A DNA stretch of 35,006 nucleotides, taken from contig JAJPHY010000117.1 of the NCBI GenBank assembly GCA_021325015.1, positions 1 to 35,006 on the forward strand, given 5' to 3'. A program made the position numbers and the translations under genes. Positions 14,807 to 27,519 of the stretch are shown in pieces. Each line of letters begins with the position of its first letter. Positions within the stretch are counted from its first letter, which is position 1. The stretch is from Actinomycetota bacterium. Lineage in GTDB: Bacteria > Actinomycetota > UBA4738 > HRBIN12. Below the pieces are notes generated by a model. That model ran no database searches. It worked only from the letters and a program-made list of their open reading frames with translations, and had not been told where the DNA came from.

Positions 14807-16572
14807 GGCACCACCACCGCCCGTCTCCAACCGCGAAGGGAGCTCACGAGGGCGATCTCGTCCGCCGTTCGCGCCGCCTCGACCGGGATCGGCCGTTCGA
14901 CCAGGCGCCCGGTCCTGAGCAGCGCGGCTCGCCGCGTGCCCGGGAGGAGACCCGACTCCACGGGCGGGGTGCACCAGACCCCGCCTTGTCGAACCGCCAG
15001 GTTGGCGATGGTCGACTCGGTGACCTCGCCACGCGTGTTCACGAGCAGCACGTCGTCGACGTCCGGCCGCCGGGAGCGTCGGCGGTCGTAGGGTTCGCGC
15101 AGGCTGGTCTTGTGGTACAGCCACACGTCGGCGGGGTCGACCGGCTCCGGGTCGATCGCCACGCGCAGCGGGGTATCCAGGACGGCCGGCATCGGCCCGG
15201 TCTCCGTGCGGACCCGGCCCGACCGGGAGAGCGCGAGCCTCACCCGCGCCGGCTCCGCGATTCCCCTCGCGGCCATCTCGAGGGCCGAGGCGATCGCGGC
15301 GGGATCGTGGCGAAAGCCGAAGTACCGTGCCGAGTCCTCCAGGCGCTCCAGGTGCTCCTCGAGGTCCGTATACCCCGTGTCCGGGCGGTGTTCGAGGGTC
15401 TCGACGAGCTCGAACTCCGGTCGGCGGGCCGTGAGCACCCGGGCCTTCGCGAGCGCCTCGTCGTGCTCGTGACGGGGGCAGGAGTCGTGCGTGATCCCCC
15501 CGCCGGTCCCGTACTCGGCGACCCCGGTCGTCGGGTCCAGGACCAGGGTCCGGATGGCCACGCTGAACAGGGCGCGGGGGCCCGTCGCGGAGGCCGGCCC
15601 AACGTACCCGATGGCGCCGGTGTAGACGCCCCTCGGGGAGTCCTCGAGATCGGCGATGATCCGCATCGCCGCGACCTTCGGGGCCCCCGTCACCGAGCCG
15701 CTGGGGAACAGGGCCCGGAACACATCGAGCAGTCCCCGGCGCGGGCCGAGCCTGGCGGCGATCGTCGAGGTGAGCTGCCAGACGGTCTCGTATCGCTCCA
15801 CGTCGAACAGGCCCGTGACCTCGACGCTCCCGGGTCGCGCGACGCGACCGAGATCGTTGCGGAGCAGATCCACGATCATCGCGTTCTCCGCGCGATCCTT
15901 GTCCGAGGCGAGGAGCGCTCGGGCCGTCCGCCGGTCCTCGGCAGGCCACCGCCCCCTGGGCGCCGTGCCCTTCATCGGCCTCACGATGATCCGGTCGCCC
16001 TCGAGCCGGAAGAAGAGCTCCGGCGAGGCCGAGAGCACGCGGTGACGCCCGAGGTCGAGGAAGGCCGAGTAACGGGCCCGCTGGGCCAGGCACAGGCGCC
16101 GGTAGAGCTCGTGCGGGTCCTCCCCGACGTGGGCGCGGAGTCGGAATGTGAAGTTCACCTGGTAGATCTCGCCGGCCGCGATCAGCTCCCGGATGCTCCC
16201 GACCGCGGCGTCGTACCGCGCGCGGTCGACCGAGGGTGCCCAGACCGGATCCATCGGTACCCCGTCCGCGGGGCGGGCTTCGAGGGGATCGAGCTCGACT
16301 CGCCGCTCGAAGGTCCCGAAGCACACGAGCGGCAGATCGAGCGGGGAGTCGGGCGCGGGTGGTCGGACGCGCAGGGCTGGGTTCAGGCCGGGCGCCGCCT
16401 CGTAGGCGACGAAGCCGGCCGCCCACAGGCCGCGCGCGGTCGCCTCCGCGACCGCCTCGATCGCAGCCGGGACGTCCGCCGGGCGGCGGGCCTCGACGAT
16501 GCCGGTCAGGCCGCGAAGGCCGAACGCGCGTTCGGCACCGGGGGTCAGGTCGTCGAACCGAACCGCCGTCAC
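14803..16572 (-). CDS. pabB: Fused aminodeoxychorismate synthase component I / aminodeoxychorismate lyase (PabB-PabC)
   Basis: A 589-residue bifunctional enzyme of p-aminobenzoate (folate) synthesis. The PabB domain (residues 1 to about 375) has the chorismate-binding motifs VRPMKGTAPRG (K201, the catalytic lysine of PabB), RAENAMIVDLLRNDLGRV, FPSGSVTGAPKVAAMRI and YGTGGGITHDS. The PabC domain (about 385-589) is a class IV PLP enzyme: the PLP lysine is K488 in WLYHKTSLREPY, and VTESTIANLAV binds the cofactor phosphate. So chorismate plus ammonia is converted to aminodeoxychorismate and then to PABA and pyruvate in one protein. The glutaminase PabA is not in the window. GTG 16572 starts 4 bases after the marR stop, and the downstream small gene overlaps. 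Confidence 0.94.
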   Translation of the reverse strand: MTAVRFDDLTPGAERAFGLRGLTGIVEARRPADVPAAIEAVAEATARGLWAAGFVAYEAAPGLNPALRVRPPAPDSPLDLPLVCFGTFERRVELDPLEARPADGVPMDPVWAPSVDRARYDAAVGSIRELIAAGEIYQVNFTFRLRAHVGEDPHELYRRLCLAQRARYSAFLDLGRHRVLSASPELFFRLEGDRIIVRPMKGTAPRGRWPAEDRRTARALLASDKDRAENAMIVDLLRNDLGRVARPGSVEVTGLFDVERYETVWQLTSTIAARLGPRRGLLDVFRALFPSGSVTGAPKVAAMRIIADLEDSPRGVYTGAIGYVGPASATGPRALFSVAIRTLVLDPTTGVAEYGTGGGITHDSCPRHEHDEALAKARVLTARRPEFELVETLEHRPDTGYTDLEEHLERLEDSARYFGFRHDPAAIASALEMAARGIAEPARVRLALSRSGRVRTETGPMPAVLDTPLRVAIDPEPVDPADVWLYHKTSLREPYDRRRSRRPDVDDVLLVNTRGEVTESTIANLAVRQGGVWCTPPVESGLLPGTRRAALLRTGRLVERPIPVEAARTADEIALVSSLRGWRRAVVVP

Positions 16573-16576
16573 GCCG

Positions 16577-17014
16577 TCAGCGTGACGCGGGCTCGGCGGT
16601 TTTGTCGAGTCCGGCGAGGACGGGTTCCATCTGCCTGGCCAAGCGAGCGAGCTCCTCGAGGTGGCGCTCCGACAGGCTCTCCAGCACCCGCAGGCCGCGG
16701 GGGGTGAGCGAGAGCCGGACAACCCGCCCGTCGACCCGGTCGCGTCGCCGCCGTATCAGCCCTGCGGCCTCGGCTCGATCCACGAGCCCCACGGCGCTGT
16801 TGTGGCGGAGCAGGAGGTAGCCGGCGACGTCGGCGATGGTCGGCCCGTTGGGATCCGGGTGTCCCCGGATGGCGAGGAGCAGTTGGTGTTGGGAAGGGGT
16901 GAGGCCGGAGGTGACCGCCTGCTCCTCGCTCCACCGGAGGAACCGCCGCAGCCCCGTTCGCAGGCCGAGGAGACGCTGATAGTCCTCGTCGGTGACGGTT
17001 CGGCTCGGCGGCAC
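16577..17014 (-). CDS. MarR-family transcriptional regulator
   Basis: A 145-residue winged-helix repressor. The pattern is typical of MarR: GLTPSQHQLLLAIRGHP, then GPTIADVAGYLLLRHNSAVG (recognition helix), LVDRAEAAGLIRRRRD and the wing RVDGRVVRLSLTPRG, with a C-terminal dimerisation helix. GTG 17014 is chosen because TACGAT lies 6 bases upstream with no ribosome site (leaderless), and the codons further upstream lie inside the palindromic operator. It is the first gene of marR-pabBC and diverges from the ClC transporter. The ligand is unknown; a phenolic acid or PABA-related compound is possible given pabBC, but that is inference. Confidence 0.88.
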   Translation of the reverse strand: MPPSRTVTDEDYQRLLGLRTGLRRFLRWSEEQAVTSGLTPSQHQLLLAIRGHPDPNGPTIADVAGYLLLRHNSAVGLVDRAEAAGLIRRRRDRVDGRVVRLSLTPRGLRVLESLSERHLEELARLARQMEPVLAGLDKTAEPASR

Positions 17015-17016
17015 GC

Positions 17017-17037
17017 GTATATCGTATAACGATATAC
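17017..17037. promoter_or_regulatory. Perfect 21-bp palindrome between marR and clc (MarR operator candidate)
   Basis: Arms GTATATCGT (17017-17025) and ACGATATAC (17029-17037) are exact reverse complements around a 3-base centre, ATA. This AT-rich island lies in a 62-base divergent gap and overlaps the -10 hexamers of both genes. MarR regulators bind such palindromes as dimers, so the site probably controls marR-pabBC and the chloride transporter together. Confidence 0.8.
17021..17026 (-). promoter_or_regulatory. TACGAT -10-like hexamer for leaderless marR
   Basis: On the minus strand TACGAT is followed by ATACGC and then the GTG of marR, the same TAnnnT-N6-start arrangement as at zur, mnmA and the EamA gene. 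It lies inside the palindrome, so bound MarR would block its own transcription. Confidence 0.45.
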
Positions 17038-17040
17038 AAT
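17035..17040 (+). promoter_or_regulatory. TACAAT -10-like hexamer for the ClC gene
   Basis: TACAAT overlaps the right end of the palindrome. Transcription would start near 17047, leaving about 30 bases of leader that contain the strong GAGGAGGAG ribosome site at 17064-17072. No clear -35 box is seen. Confidence 0.4.
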
Positions 17041-17076
17041 CACCTCCGGCCTCGCAGGAGGCCGAGGAGGAGCGTC

Positions 17077-18798
17077 GTGGAGACATCGACCCGCCGGATC
17101 GCGATGCTCTGCCTGCTGGCCGCAGTGCTCGGCCTGGCCGGTGGTGGCGCGGCGTGGGTTTTGCTCCGGCTGATCGCCCTGCTCACGAACCTGGCGCTGC
17201 TGCACCGGGTCGGCTGGACGCTCCCGTCGTTTGCGCGGTTCCATCCCGGGCCGCTGGTCGTGCCCGTGGCGGCCGCGGGAGGGCTGATCGTCGCGTTGCT
17301 CGCGAAGTGGTCGCCGGTCATCAAGGGCCACGGTATCCCGGAGGCGATGGAGGCGGTCCTCACCAGGCAGAGCCGCATCTCGCCGCGCGCGGCCGTCGCC
17401 AAGCCGCTCTCGGCGGCGATCGCCATCGGCACCGGAGGGCCGTTCGGTGCGGAGGGGCCGATCATCGTGACCGGGGGTGCGATCGGCTCGCTGATCGGGC
17501 AGATCCTTCCGGTGTCGCCGGCCGAGCGGAAGATCCTGCTCGCGAGCGGCGCGGCCGCGGGCATGGCGGCGACGTTCGGCACCCCGCTCGCCGCGGTGGT
17601 CCTCGCGATCGAGCTCCTGCTGTTCGAGTTCTCGACACGCGCGTTCGTCCCGCTCGTCGTGTCCTCGGCCATCGCCGCGGGCGTGCACTCGGCGCTGTTC
17701 GGCTCGGCTCCGCTGTTCGCCGTCCCGCCGCACGACTACGCGGGCCTGGTCAAGCTGCCGTTCTTCGCGATCCTCGGCCTTCTCTGCGGCCTGCTTGCTG
17801 CTGTCGTGACGAAAGGCCTGTTCGCGATCGAAGCCGGATACCGGCGGCTTCCCGTCTCGGAGTTCTGGCACCCGGTGATCGGCGGCGTCGCGTTCGGGAT
17901 CGTGGGGATGCTCGCGCCGAGGGCGCTCGGCGTGGGGTACGACGCCATCGGCGACGTCCTCGCGGGCAGGCTGGCGCTCGGCGCGCTCGCGGCGCTCGCG
18001 GCGGCCAAGCTGATCGCGTGGTGGCTGGCGCTTGCGTCCGGCACCTCCGGGGGGACGCTGGCGCCGCTGCTCCTGATCGGCGGCTCGTTCGGCGGCATCC
18101 TGGGAACGCTCGCCGCTCGCGCCGTCCCCGGGCTCCACCTCACCCCGGGAGCGGTGGCCCTGGTCGCGATGTCCGCGGTCTTCGGCGCCGCCACGCGGGC
18201 GACGTTCGCCTCGATCGTGTTCCTGTTCGAGCTGACCGGCGACTACCGCGTGATCCTTCCGCTCATGGTGGCGACGGTGCTCGCGACGGTCGTCGCGGCC
18301 GCGCTCTCGAGGGAGAGCATCATGACCGAGAAGCTCCTGCGACGTGGGCTCCGCGTGCACACCCGCTACGAGGTGGACGTGCTCCAGACGACCATGGTCC
18401 GCGACGTCATGACCCGCGAGGTCGAGACGCTGTCGCCGGATACGACCGTCGCCGAGGGACGACGGCGCTTCTCAAACGGTGGCCACGGGGCCTACCCGAT
18501 CGTGGACGGGCAGGGGCGCGTCGCCGGGATCGTGAGCCGAGGCGACCTGTTGCGGCTCCCGGACTCCGACCTGCTGCCGCTTCGCGAGGTGGCGAGCCGA
18601 GACGTCGTCACGGTCGGGCCGGACGACCCGCTCGTCGTGGCGCTCCAGCGGATGTTGGACGACGAGATCGAGCACCTCCCGGTGGTCCTCGACGGGCGCC
18701 TGGTCGGCATCTGCACGCGAACCGATATCCTTCGCGCGCGCCAGCGGCACCTCGACCTCGAGCGTCTCCAGCGCGGCTGGGGGACGGGGGTGCTGTGA
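17077..18798 (+). CDS. ClC-family chloride channel/transporter with C-terminal CBS pair
   Basis: A 573-residue voltage-gated chloride channel family protein. About ten or more hydrophobic helices fill residues 8-420. The selectivity-filter motifs are GHGIP (84-88, His in place of the Ser of the E. coli protein), GAEGPIIVTGG (E126 is the gating glutamate) and SGGTLAP (about 324-330). Retention of E126 fits a proton-coupled exchanger or a gated channel. After the membrane part come two CBS domains (about 450-505 and 515-565; VRDVMTREVETLSPDTTV and GRLVGICTRTDIL), which usually bind adenine nucleotides. GTG 17077 has a strong ribosome site. The gene diverges from marR across a palindromic operator. 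Confidence 0.93.
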   Translation: METSTRRIAMLCLLAAVLGLAGGGAAWVLLRLIALLTNLALLHRVGWTLPSFARFHPGPLVVPVAAAGGLIVALLAKWSPVIKGHGIPEAMEAVLTRQSRISPRAAVAKPLSAAIAIGTGGPFGAEGPIIVTGGAIGSLIGQILPVSPAERKILLASGAAAGMAATFGTPLAAVVLAIELLLFEFSTRAFVPLVVSSAIAAGVHSALFGSAPLFAVPPHDYAGLVKLPFFAILGLLCGLLAAVVTKGLFAIEAGYRRLPVSEFWHPVIGGVAFGIVGMLAPRALGVGYDAIGDVLAGRLALGALAALAAAKLIAWWLALASGTSGGTLAPLLLIGGSFGGILGTLAARAVPGLHLTPGAVALVAMSAVFGAATRATFASIVFLFELTGDYRVILPLMVATVLATVVAAALSRESIMTEKLLRRGLRVHTRYEVDVLQTTMVRDVMTREVETLSPDTTVAEGRRRFSNGGHGAYPIVDGQGRVAGIVSRGDLLRLPDSDLLPLREVASRDVVTVGPDDPLVVALQRMLDDEIEHLPVVLDGRLVGICTRTDILRARQRHLDLERLQRGWGTGVL

Positions 18799-18800
18799 CG

Positions 18801-18814
18801 GGCGCTGGGGCGCC
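18801..18814. terminator. Short hairpin between convergent clc and etfA
   Basis: GGCGC-TGGG-GCGCC, a 5-bp stem with a 4-base loop, lies in the 23-base gap between the two stops and could serve both strands. There is no U-tract. Confidence 0.4.
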
Positions 18815-18821
18815 GAAGGGC

Positions 18822-19772
18822 CTAGCCCCGGCGGCTGCGGATCTCGGCGATCACCTGCGGAACCACGGTGAGGGCGTCGCCCACGACGCCGAGATCGGCC
18901 AGGCGGAAGATCGGGGCGTCGGGGTCCTTGTTGATGGCCACGATTCGCTTGGCGCCCTTCATGCCGACGACGTGCTGGGTGGCGCCGCTGATCCCGACGG
19001 CGATGTAGACCTCGGGCTTGACCGTTCGCCCGGTTTGCCCGATCTGGTAGCTGTAGGGGACCCAGCCGGCGTCGACGACCGCGCGGCTGGCACCGACCGC
19101 CCCTTTCAGCAGGCCCGCGAGCTCCTCGAGGAGGGCGAAGTTCGAGGCCTCCTGCAGGCCCCGACCGCCCGAGACCACCACTCGCGCCTCCTCGAGTCTA
19201 GGGCCGGTGGCCGCCTCCTCGTGACGCTCGACCCGCCGAGGCCAGGGGGAGCCCTGCGGAACCGGCACCGGCTCCACGGTGGCGGTTCCCCCCGACGGCT
19301 CTGCCGCAAAGGACGTCGGTCGAACCAGCACGATCTTGGGATCCGGTCCCTCGAGGGCGACCTCGACGGTCACCGCGCCGCCGAAGATCGGCATCTGCGC
19401 CCGATCGGTCGCGGACAGGTCGGTGGCGTTGCTCATGAGGGTGCTCCCCGTGAGCGCCTGCAGGCGACCGGCCACGTCCCTGGCGTCGTGGGACGTCGAG
19501 AACAGGACGAGGCCGGGTCGGTGCTCCTCGACGAGCCCGGCGAGCGAGAGCGCGGCAGCGTGGCCCAGGGTTTCCGAAAACACGGGGTCGTCGTTCGCGA
19601 AGACCGTGCTGGCGCCGTACGCGCCGAGCGTCTCCGCCGCGGCCGTAGCTCCCGGCCCGAGCGCCACCGCGGCTACGGGGTCCCCGAGAGATCTCGCCTT
19701 GGTCAGGAGCTCCAACGCGACGGGACGTGGCCCCTCGGGGGTGACCTCTGCGTAGACGAAGACCGGGGGCAC
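18822..19772 (-). CDS. etfA: Electron transfer flavoprotein alpha subunit
   Basis: A 316-residue FAD-binding subunit of ETF, which takes electrons from acyl-CoA dehydrogenases. The C-terminal FAD domain is unmistakable: [58 protein letters not shown] followed by [12 protein letters not shown], and [13 protein letters not shown] (the alpha-ETF signature). The N-terminal half starts [10 protein letters not shown], as in the family. GTG 19772 lies one base after the etfB stop, so the two are one operon. It fits with the hydratase and mutase genes of this window in acyl-CoA oxidation. Confidence 0.96.
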   Translation of the reverse strand: MPPVFVYAEVTPEGPRPVALELLTKARSLGDPVAAVALGPGATAAAETLGAYGASTVFANDDPVFSETLGHAAALSLAGLVEEHRPGLVLFSTSHDARDVAGRLQALTGSTLMSNATDLSATDRAQMPIFGGAVTVEVALEGPDPKIVLVRPTSFAAEPSGGTATVEPVPVPQGSPWPRRVERHEEAATGPRLEEARVVVSGGRGLQEASNFALLEELAGLLKGAVGASRAVVDAGWVPYSYQIGQTGRTVKPEVYIAVGISGATQHVVGMKGAKRIVAINKDPDAPIFRLADLGVVGDALTVVPQVIAEIRSRRG

Positions 19773-19773
19773 G

Positions 19774-20541
19774 TCAGAGCACCTTGGCCTCGGCGAGCAG
19801 GTCGACGATGCGCTTCGCCGTGTCCTCGCCCGCCTGAATGACCTCGCCGGCGGCGCGCTCCTGCGCCCGTGTGAGCCCAACCACGCGCTGTGTGGGGGCG
19901 AGGGCCTCGGCCGACAGGCCGAGGTCGGCCAGGGCGAGCCGTTCGACGGGCTTCTGTTTGGCCTGCATGATGCCCTTGAGCGTGGGGTACCTGGGCTCCG
20001 GCGCGCTCCCCGTGACCGTGGCGAGCGCGGGAAGCGGCGCCTCCACGACGTCGAACCCGAGGTCGGTCGGGCGCTCGATGCGGAGCACTCCATCCTCGAC
20101 GGAGAGCGCCCTGGCAAAGGTCGCGCTCGGCAGCTCGAGCAGCTGGGCCACGGTCATCGGGACGGTCCCCGTGGATCCGTCGGTCGACTCGACTCCGGCC
20201 AGGACGAGGTCGAACGGGCGGCGTCGGACCGCCGCGGCGAGCACCCGAGCCGTGGCCAGCGCGTCGGATCCCCGGAGCGCGGGATCAACGACGTGCACCC
20301 CCGCGTGGGCGCCCATCGACAAGCCCTTGCGCAGGGCCGCGCTCGCGGTCTCGGGACCCATCGTGAGGAGGGTGACCTCTCCGCCGTGGGTCTCGACGAG
20401 CCGGAGGCCCGCCTCGACCGCGTACTCGTCGCCGGGGTCGAGCGCGCCCTCGGTTCCCTCCCGAACCACGAGGAACGCGTCGTCGAGCTCCGGGGTGCCC
20501 TGCGGGTCGGGCACGTACTTCACAAGGACCACGACGTTCAT
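19774..20541 (-). CDS. etfB: Electron transfer flavoprotein beta subunit
   Basis: A 255-residue subunit that binds AMP and pairs with EtfA. It begins MNVVVLVKYVPDPQG and has EGALDPGDEYAVEAGLRL, GGEVTLLTMGP, ALRKGLSMGAHAGVHV, LVLAGVESTDGSTGTVP, and the late YPTLKGIMQAKQKPVE, all typical of EtfB. The order etfB-etfA is the usual one. ATG 20541 has a GAGGAG site at 20546-20551; the frame extends upstream without a family match. It diverges from mnmA across 70 bases. Confidence 0.96.
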   Translation of the reverse strand: MNVVVLVKYVPDPQGTPELDDAFLVVREGTEGALDPGDEYAVEAGLRLVETHGGEVTLLTMGPETASAALRKGLSMGAHAGVHVVDPALRGSDALATARVLAAAVRRRPFDLVLAGVESTDGSTGTVPMTVAQLLELPSATFARALSVEDGVLRIERPTDLGFDVVEAPLPALATVTGSAPEPRYPTLKGIMQAKQKPVERLALADLGLSAEALAPTQRVVGLTRAQERAAGEVIQAGEDTAKRIVDLLAEAKVL

Positions 20542-20569
20542 CTCGCTCCTCGGGTCGAACGCGACAGGC

Positions 20570-20575
20570 AGGATA
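20570..20575 (-). promoter_or_regulatory. TATCCT -10-like hexamer for etfBA
   Basis: TATCCT on the minus strand lies 28 bases before the etfB ATG. The predicted mRNA has a leader of about 20 bases that includes the GAGGAG ribosome site, in contrast to the leaderless divergent mnmA. No clear -35 box. Confidence 0.35.
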
Positions 20576-20599
20576 CCCTCCGCGGCGCGGACGGCGTCG

Positions 20600-20605
20600 T
20601 AGCAT
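20600..20605 (+). promoter_or_regulatory. TAGCAT -10-like hexamer for leaderless mnmA
   Basis: TAGCAT is followed by CGTGCC and then the ATG of mnmA. The six-base gap leaves no space for a ribosome site, so the transcript should start on or beside the start codon. Confidence 0.55.
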
Positions 20606-20611
20606 CGTGCC

Positions 20612-25468
<4,857 letters not shown>

Positions 25469-25505
25469 GGCGACGCGAACGGGCGCACGCACCCCACGTC
25501 CTCAC

Positions 25506-25511
25506 TATCCT
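25506..25511 (+). promoter_or_regulatory. TATCCT -10-like hexamer upstream of the HEAT-repeat gene
   Basis: TATCCT lies in the 95-base gap after the DUF1028 gene, the only clear signal there. In-frame GTG codons at 25516 and 25531 follow, then ATG 25564 behind GGGGGA. It probably starts the HEAT/HD-GYP transcript. Confidence 0.4.
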
Positions 25512-25563
25512 GCTGGTGCGACCCGCGACCGTGCGGGGAGGGACCTTCGGCGCTGGGGGAGCC

Positions 25564-27519
25564 ATGTCGGAGGGGGAGGATCGAGCACGGGCGGCCACGG
25601 CGCTGCTCCGGCAGCTCTGGCTCGGCCTGTCGGCGTATCGCCTGTTCCCGGGAAGCGTGGACCGTCCGGGGTTCGTCGCGGCGGTGGAGCGCATCGACGC
25701 CGCCGCCCGCACCGCGCTGGCGTCCGGAGTCGTCGACGTCGAGATTCGCGGCGATCGGCTGATCCTGGGCGGGCAGGAGATCCCCAGCGACGAGCAGCTG
25801 CGCCGGCTTGCGCTCGCCTGCTTCGAACGACGGGTCGAGCGGCTGGTCGTCACGGCCGTTCCCGACGCGGAGGAGCTGAGTGGGCTGTATGCGGTGCTCT
25901 CGAGACCCGAGTCGGAGCTCTCTGAGGCTGGTGGAGCCGACGAGGCCCTGCGCGCCCTCGGGGTGACCTCCGTCTCGCTCGCCGCGATCGGACCCGCGCC
26001 GGTGGAGGGGGCGGACCACGTCCCCGACGAGCTTGCGTACCCGCCCGAGGAGCGCCCGCTGGACGCCGACGTCCTGGCCTCGGAGCTGATGGTCGAGGAC
26101 CTCCACGGCGACCCCGTCGACCAGGCGGAGACGTTGCTCTCTCGGCTCCGTTCGATCCTCGAGAGCGCGGCCGCTCCCCCCGGACGGGCGATCGACCTCC
26201 ACGCGACGGTGCACAACGTGATGAACGACCTTCCCGCGGACATCCGCCGATCGCTGGTCGAGATGCTGATCGACCACGTCCGCGATGATCCGCTGGCCGA
26301 ACGGCTCATCGGCACGATGAGCAACGCCGAGCTCACTCGGGCGCTCGTGGACCTCGGCGGCCGGGGACGCCGGGATCCCGTGGAGCTCGCCCGGCAGCTC
26401 GCGCAGGCCGGCATCCGCCAGATCGACCTCGTCGATCTCACCCGGGCGCTGGAGGCAGGGCACGAGGAGGCGGGAACGATCATCACCGGCCTCGAGCAGC
26501 TCGGGATCGACCTCGGGATGCCGGGGGCGGAGCCGGCCGCGAGCTCGGTCACCGAGATCCTCTCGGAGTACCTGTCGGCCACCGAGGCCGATGACGTTCG
26601 GGCGATGCGGACGGCCATCGACGCGACCGAGGAGCAGGCCAGGTCGGTGGCGCTGCTTGCGCTCGGCGACTACCTCTCGCTCGAGACCGATCTGGACCGC
26701 GCCGGCGAGGTGCTGGAGATCTGGATCGAGGAGGTGCGTCGCGCGCTCCGGGATCGGGATTCGCGTGCCGTGGAGACCCTGTTGCAGCCGATCCGCGAGG
26801 CGCTGCCAGTTGGGACGGACGAACGCGGACCGCTCATGGAGAGCGCCGTTCGCCGCGGTCTCGACCGGGATCTCGTCATGGAGCTCGTGGCGTCGGACCG
26901 GGCTCAGGAGCCGTCCGAAGCGGCCGACCTCCTTGCGCCGTTCGGCGATCTTGGGGTGGAGGTCCTCCTCGATCTCCTCGCGGAAGAGGAGGATCGCAAC
27001 CGGCGCTCGATGCTGCTCGCCGTCCTCCGCCGCCTGGCACGCGGACACCTCGGACCCGTCCGGGCGCGGCTCACCGACCCGCGGTGGTACGTGGTCCGCA
27101 ACGCGGTTGCGGTGCTGGGCTCGGCGTCGGGTCCGGAGGCGCTCGACGTGATCGCCCTCGCCTCCCGTCACGAGTCGGCTGCCGTCCGGCAGGAGGTGGT
27201 GACCGCCCTCGTGGCGGCCGGTGGGGCGGCCGCGGTCCCGCACCTCGCGCGCCTTGCCTCCGAGGGCGACGAGGAGGTGCGCCGGCTCGCCGTCGGGCAG
27301 CTCGGCATCCTCGTCGGGGCGGACGCGGCCGGGGCGCTGGCCGAGGTCGCGCGCAGCTCGCGGGATCGGGCGCTTCGACTGCTGGCGCTCCAGGAGCTCG
27401 CGCACCGTCCCGAGGGGCCGGCCATTTTGCGCGAGCTCGGCTCGCGGGCCTCCCGCCCCCGCCTGCCTTGGGGGCTCCGCCGCCGGGCGCGCTCCCTCGC
27501 CCGGGGGGGGACGTCGTGA
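25564..27519 (+). CDS. HEAT-repeat protein with N-terminal module shared with the next gene
   Basis: A 651-residue acidic, mostly helical cytoplasmic protein with no membrane segment. Residues 21-118 (GLSAYRLFPGS, then DVEIRGDRLILGGQEI, LRRLALACFERRVERLVV and ELSGLYAVLSRPE) appear homologous to residues 25-120 of the following HD-GYP protein. The middle (about 180-460) is a helical solenoid of unknown type. The C-terminus (about 470-620) has classical HEAT units: ARLTDPRWYVVRNAVAVLG, VRQEVVTALVAAGG, VRRLAVGQLGILVG. HEAT domains bind proteins, so it may be an adaptor of the HD-GYP enzyme. ATG 25564 has GGGGGA before it; GTG 25516 or 25531 would extend it by 16 or 11 residues. The stop overlaps the next start (GTGA). 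Confidence 0.75.
   Translation: MSEGEDRARAATALLRQLWLGLSAYRLFPGSVDRPGFVAAVERIDAAARTALASGVVDVEIRGDRLILGGQEIPSDEQLRRLALACFERRVERLVVTAVPDAEELSGLYAVLSRPESELSEAGGADEALRALGVTSVSLAAIGPAPVEGADHVPDELAYPPEERPLDADVLASELMVEDLHGDPVDQAETLLSRLRSILESAAAPPGRAIDLHATVHNVMNDLPADIRRSLVEMLIDHVRDDPLAERLIGTMSNAELTRALVDLGGRGRRDPVELARQLAQAGIRQIDLVDLTRALEAGHEEAGTIITGLEQLGIDLGMPGAEPAASSVTEILSEYLSATEADDVRAMRTAIDATEEQARSVALLALGDYLSLETDLDRAGEVLEIWIEEVRRALRDRDSRAVETLLQPIREALPVGTDERGPLMESAVRRGLDRDLVMELVASDRAQEPSEAADLLAPFGDLGVEVLLDLLAEEEDRNRRSMLLAVLRRLARGHLGPVRARLTDPRWYVVRNAVAVLGSASGPEALDVIALASRHESAAVRQEVVTALVAAGGAAAVPHLARLASEGDEEVRRLAVGQLGILVGADAAGALAEVARSSRDRALRLLALQELAHRPEGPAILRELGSRASRPRLPWGLRRRARSLARGGTS

Noticed and set aside
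16756-18360. 534-codon open frame on the minus strand, antisense to clc
   Set aside because: The translation is mostly charged and Gln/Arg-rich without motifs, and overlaps the divergent promoter region; a shadow frame.
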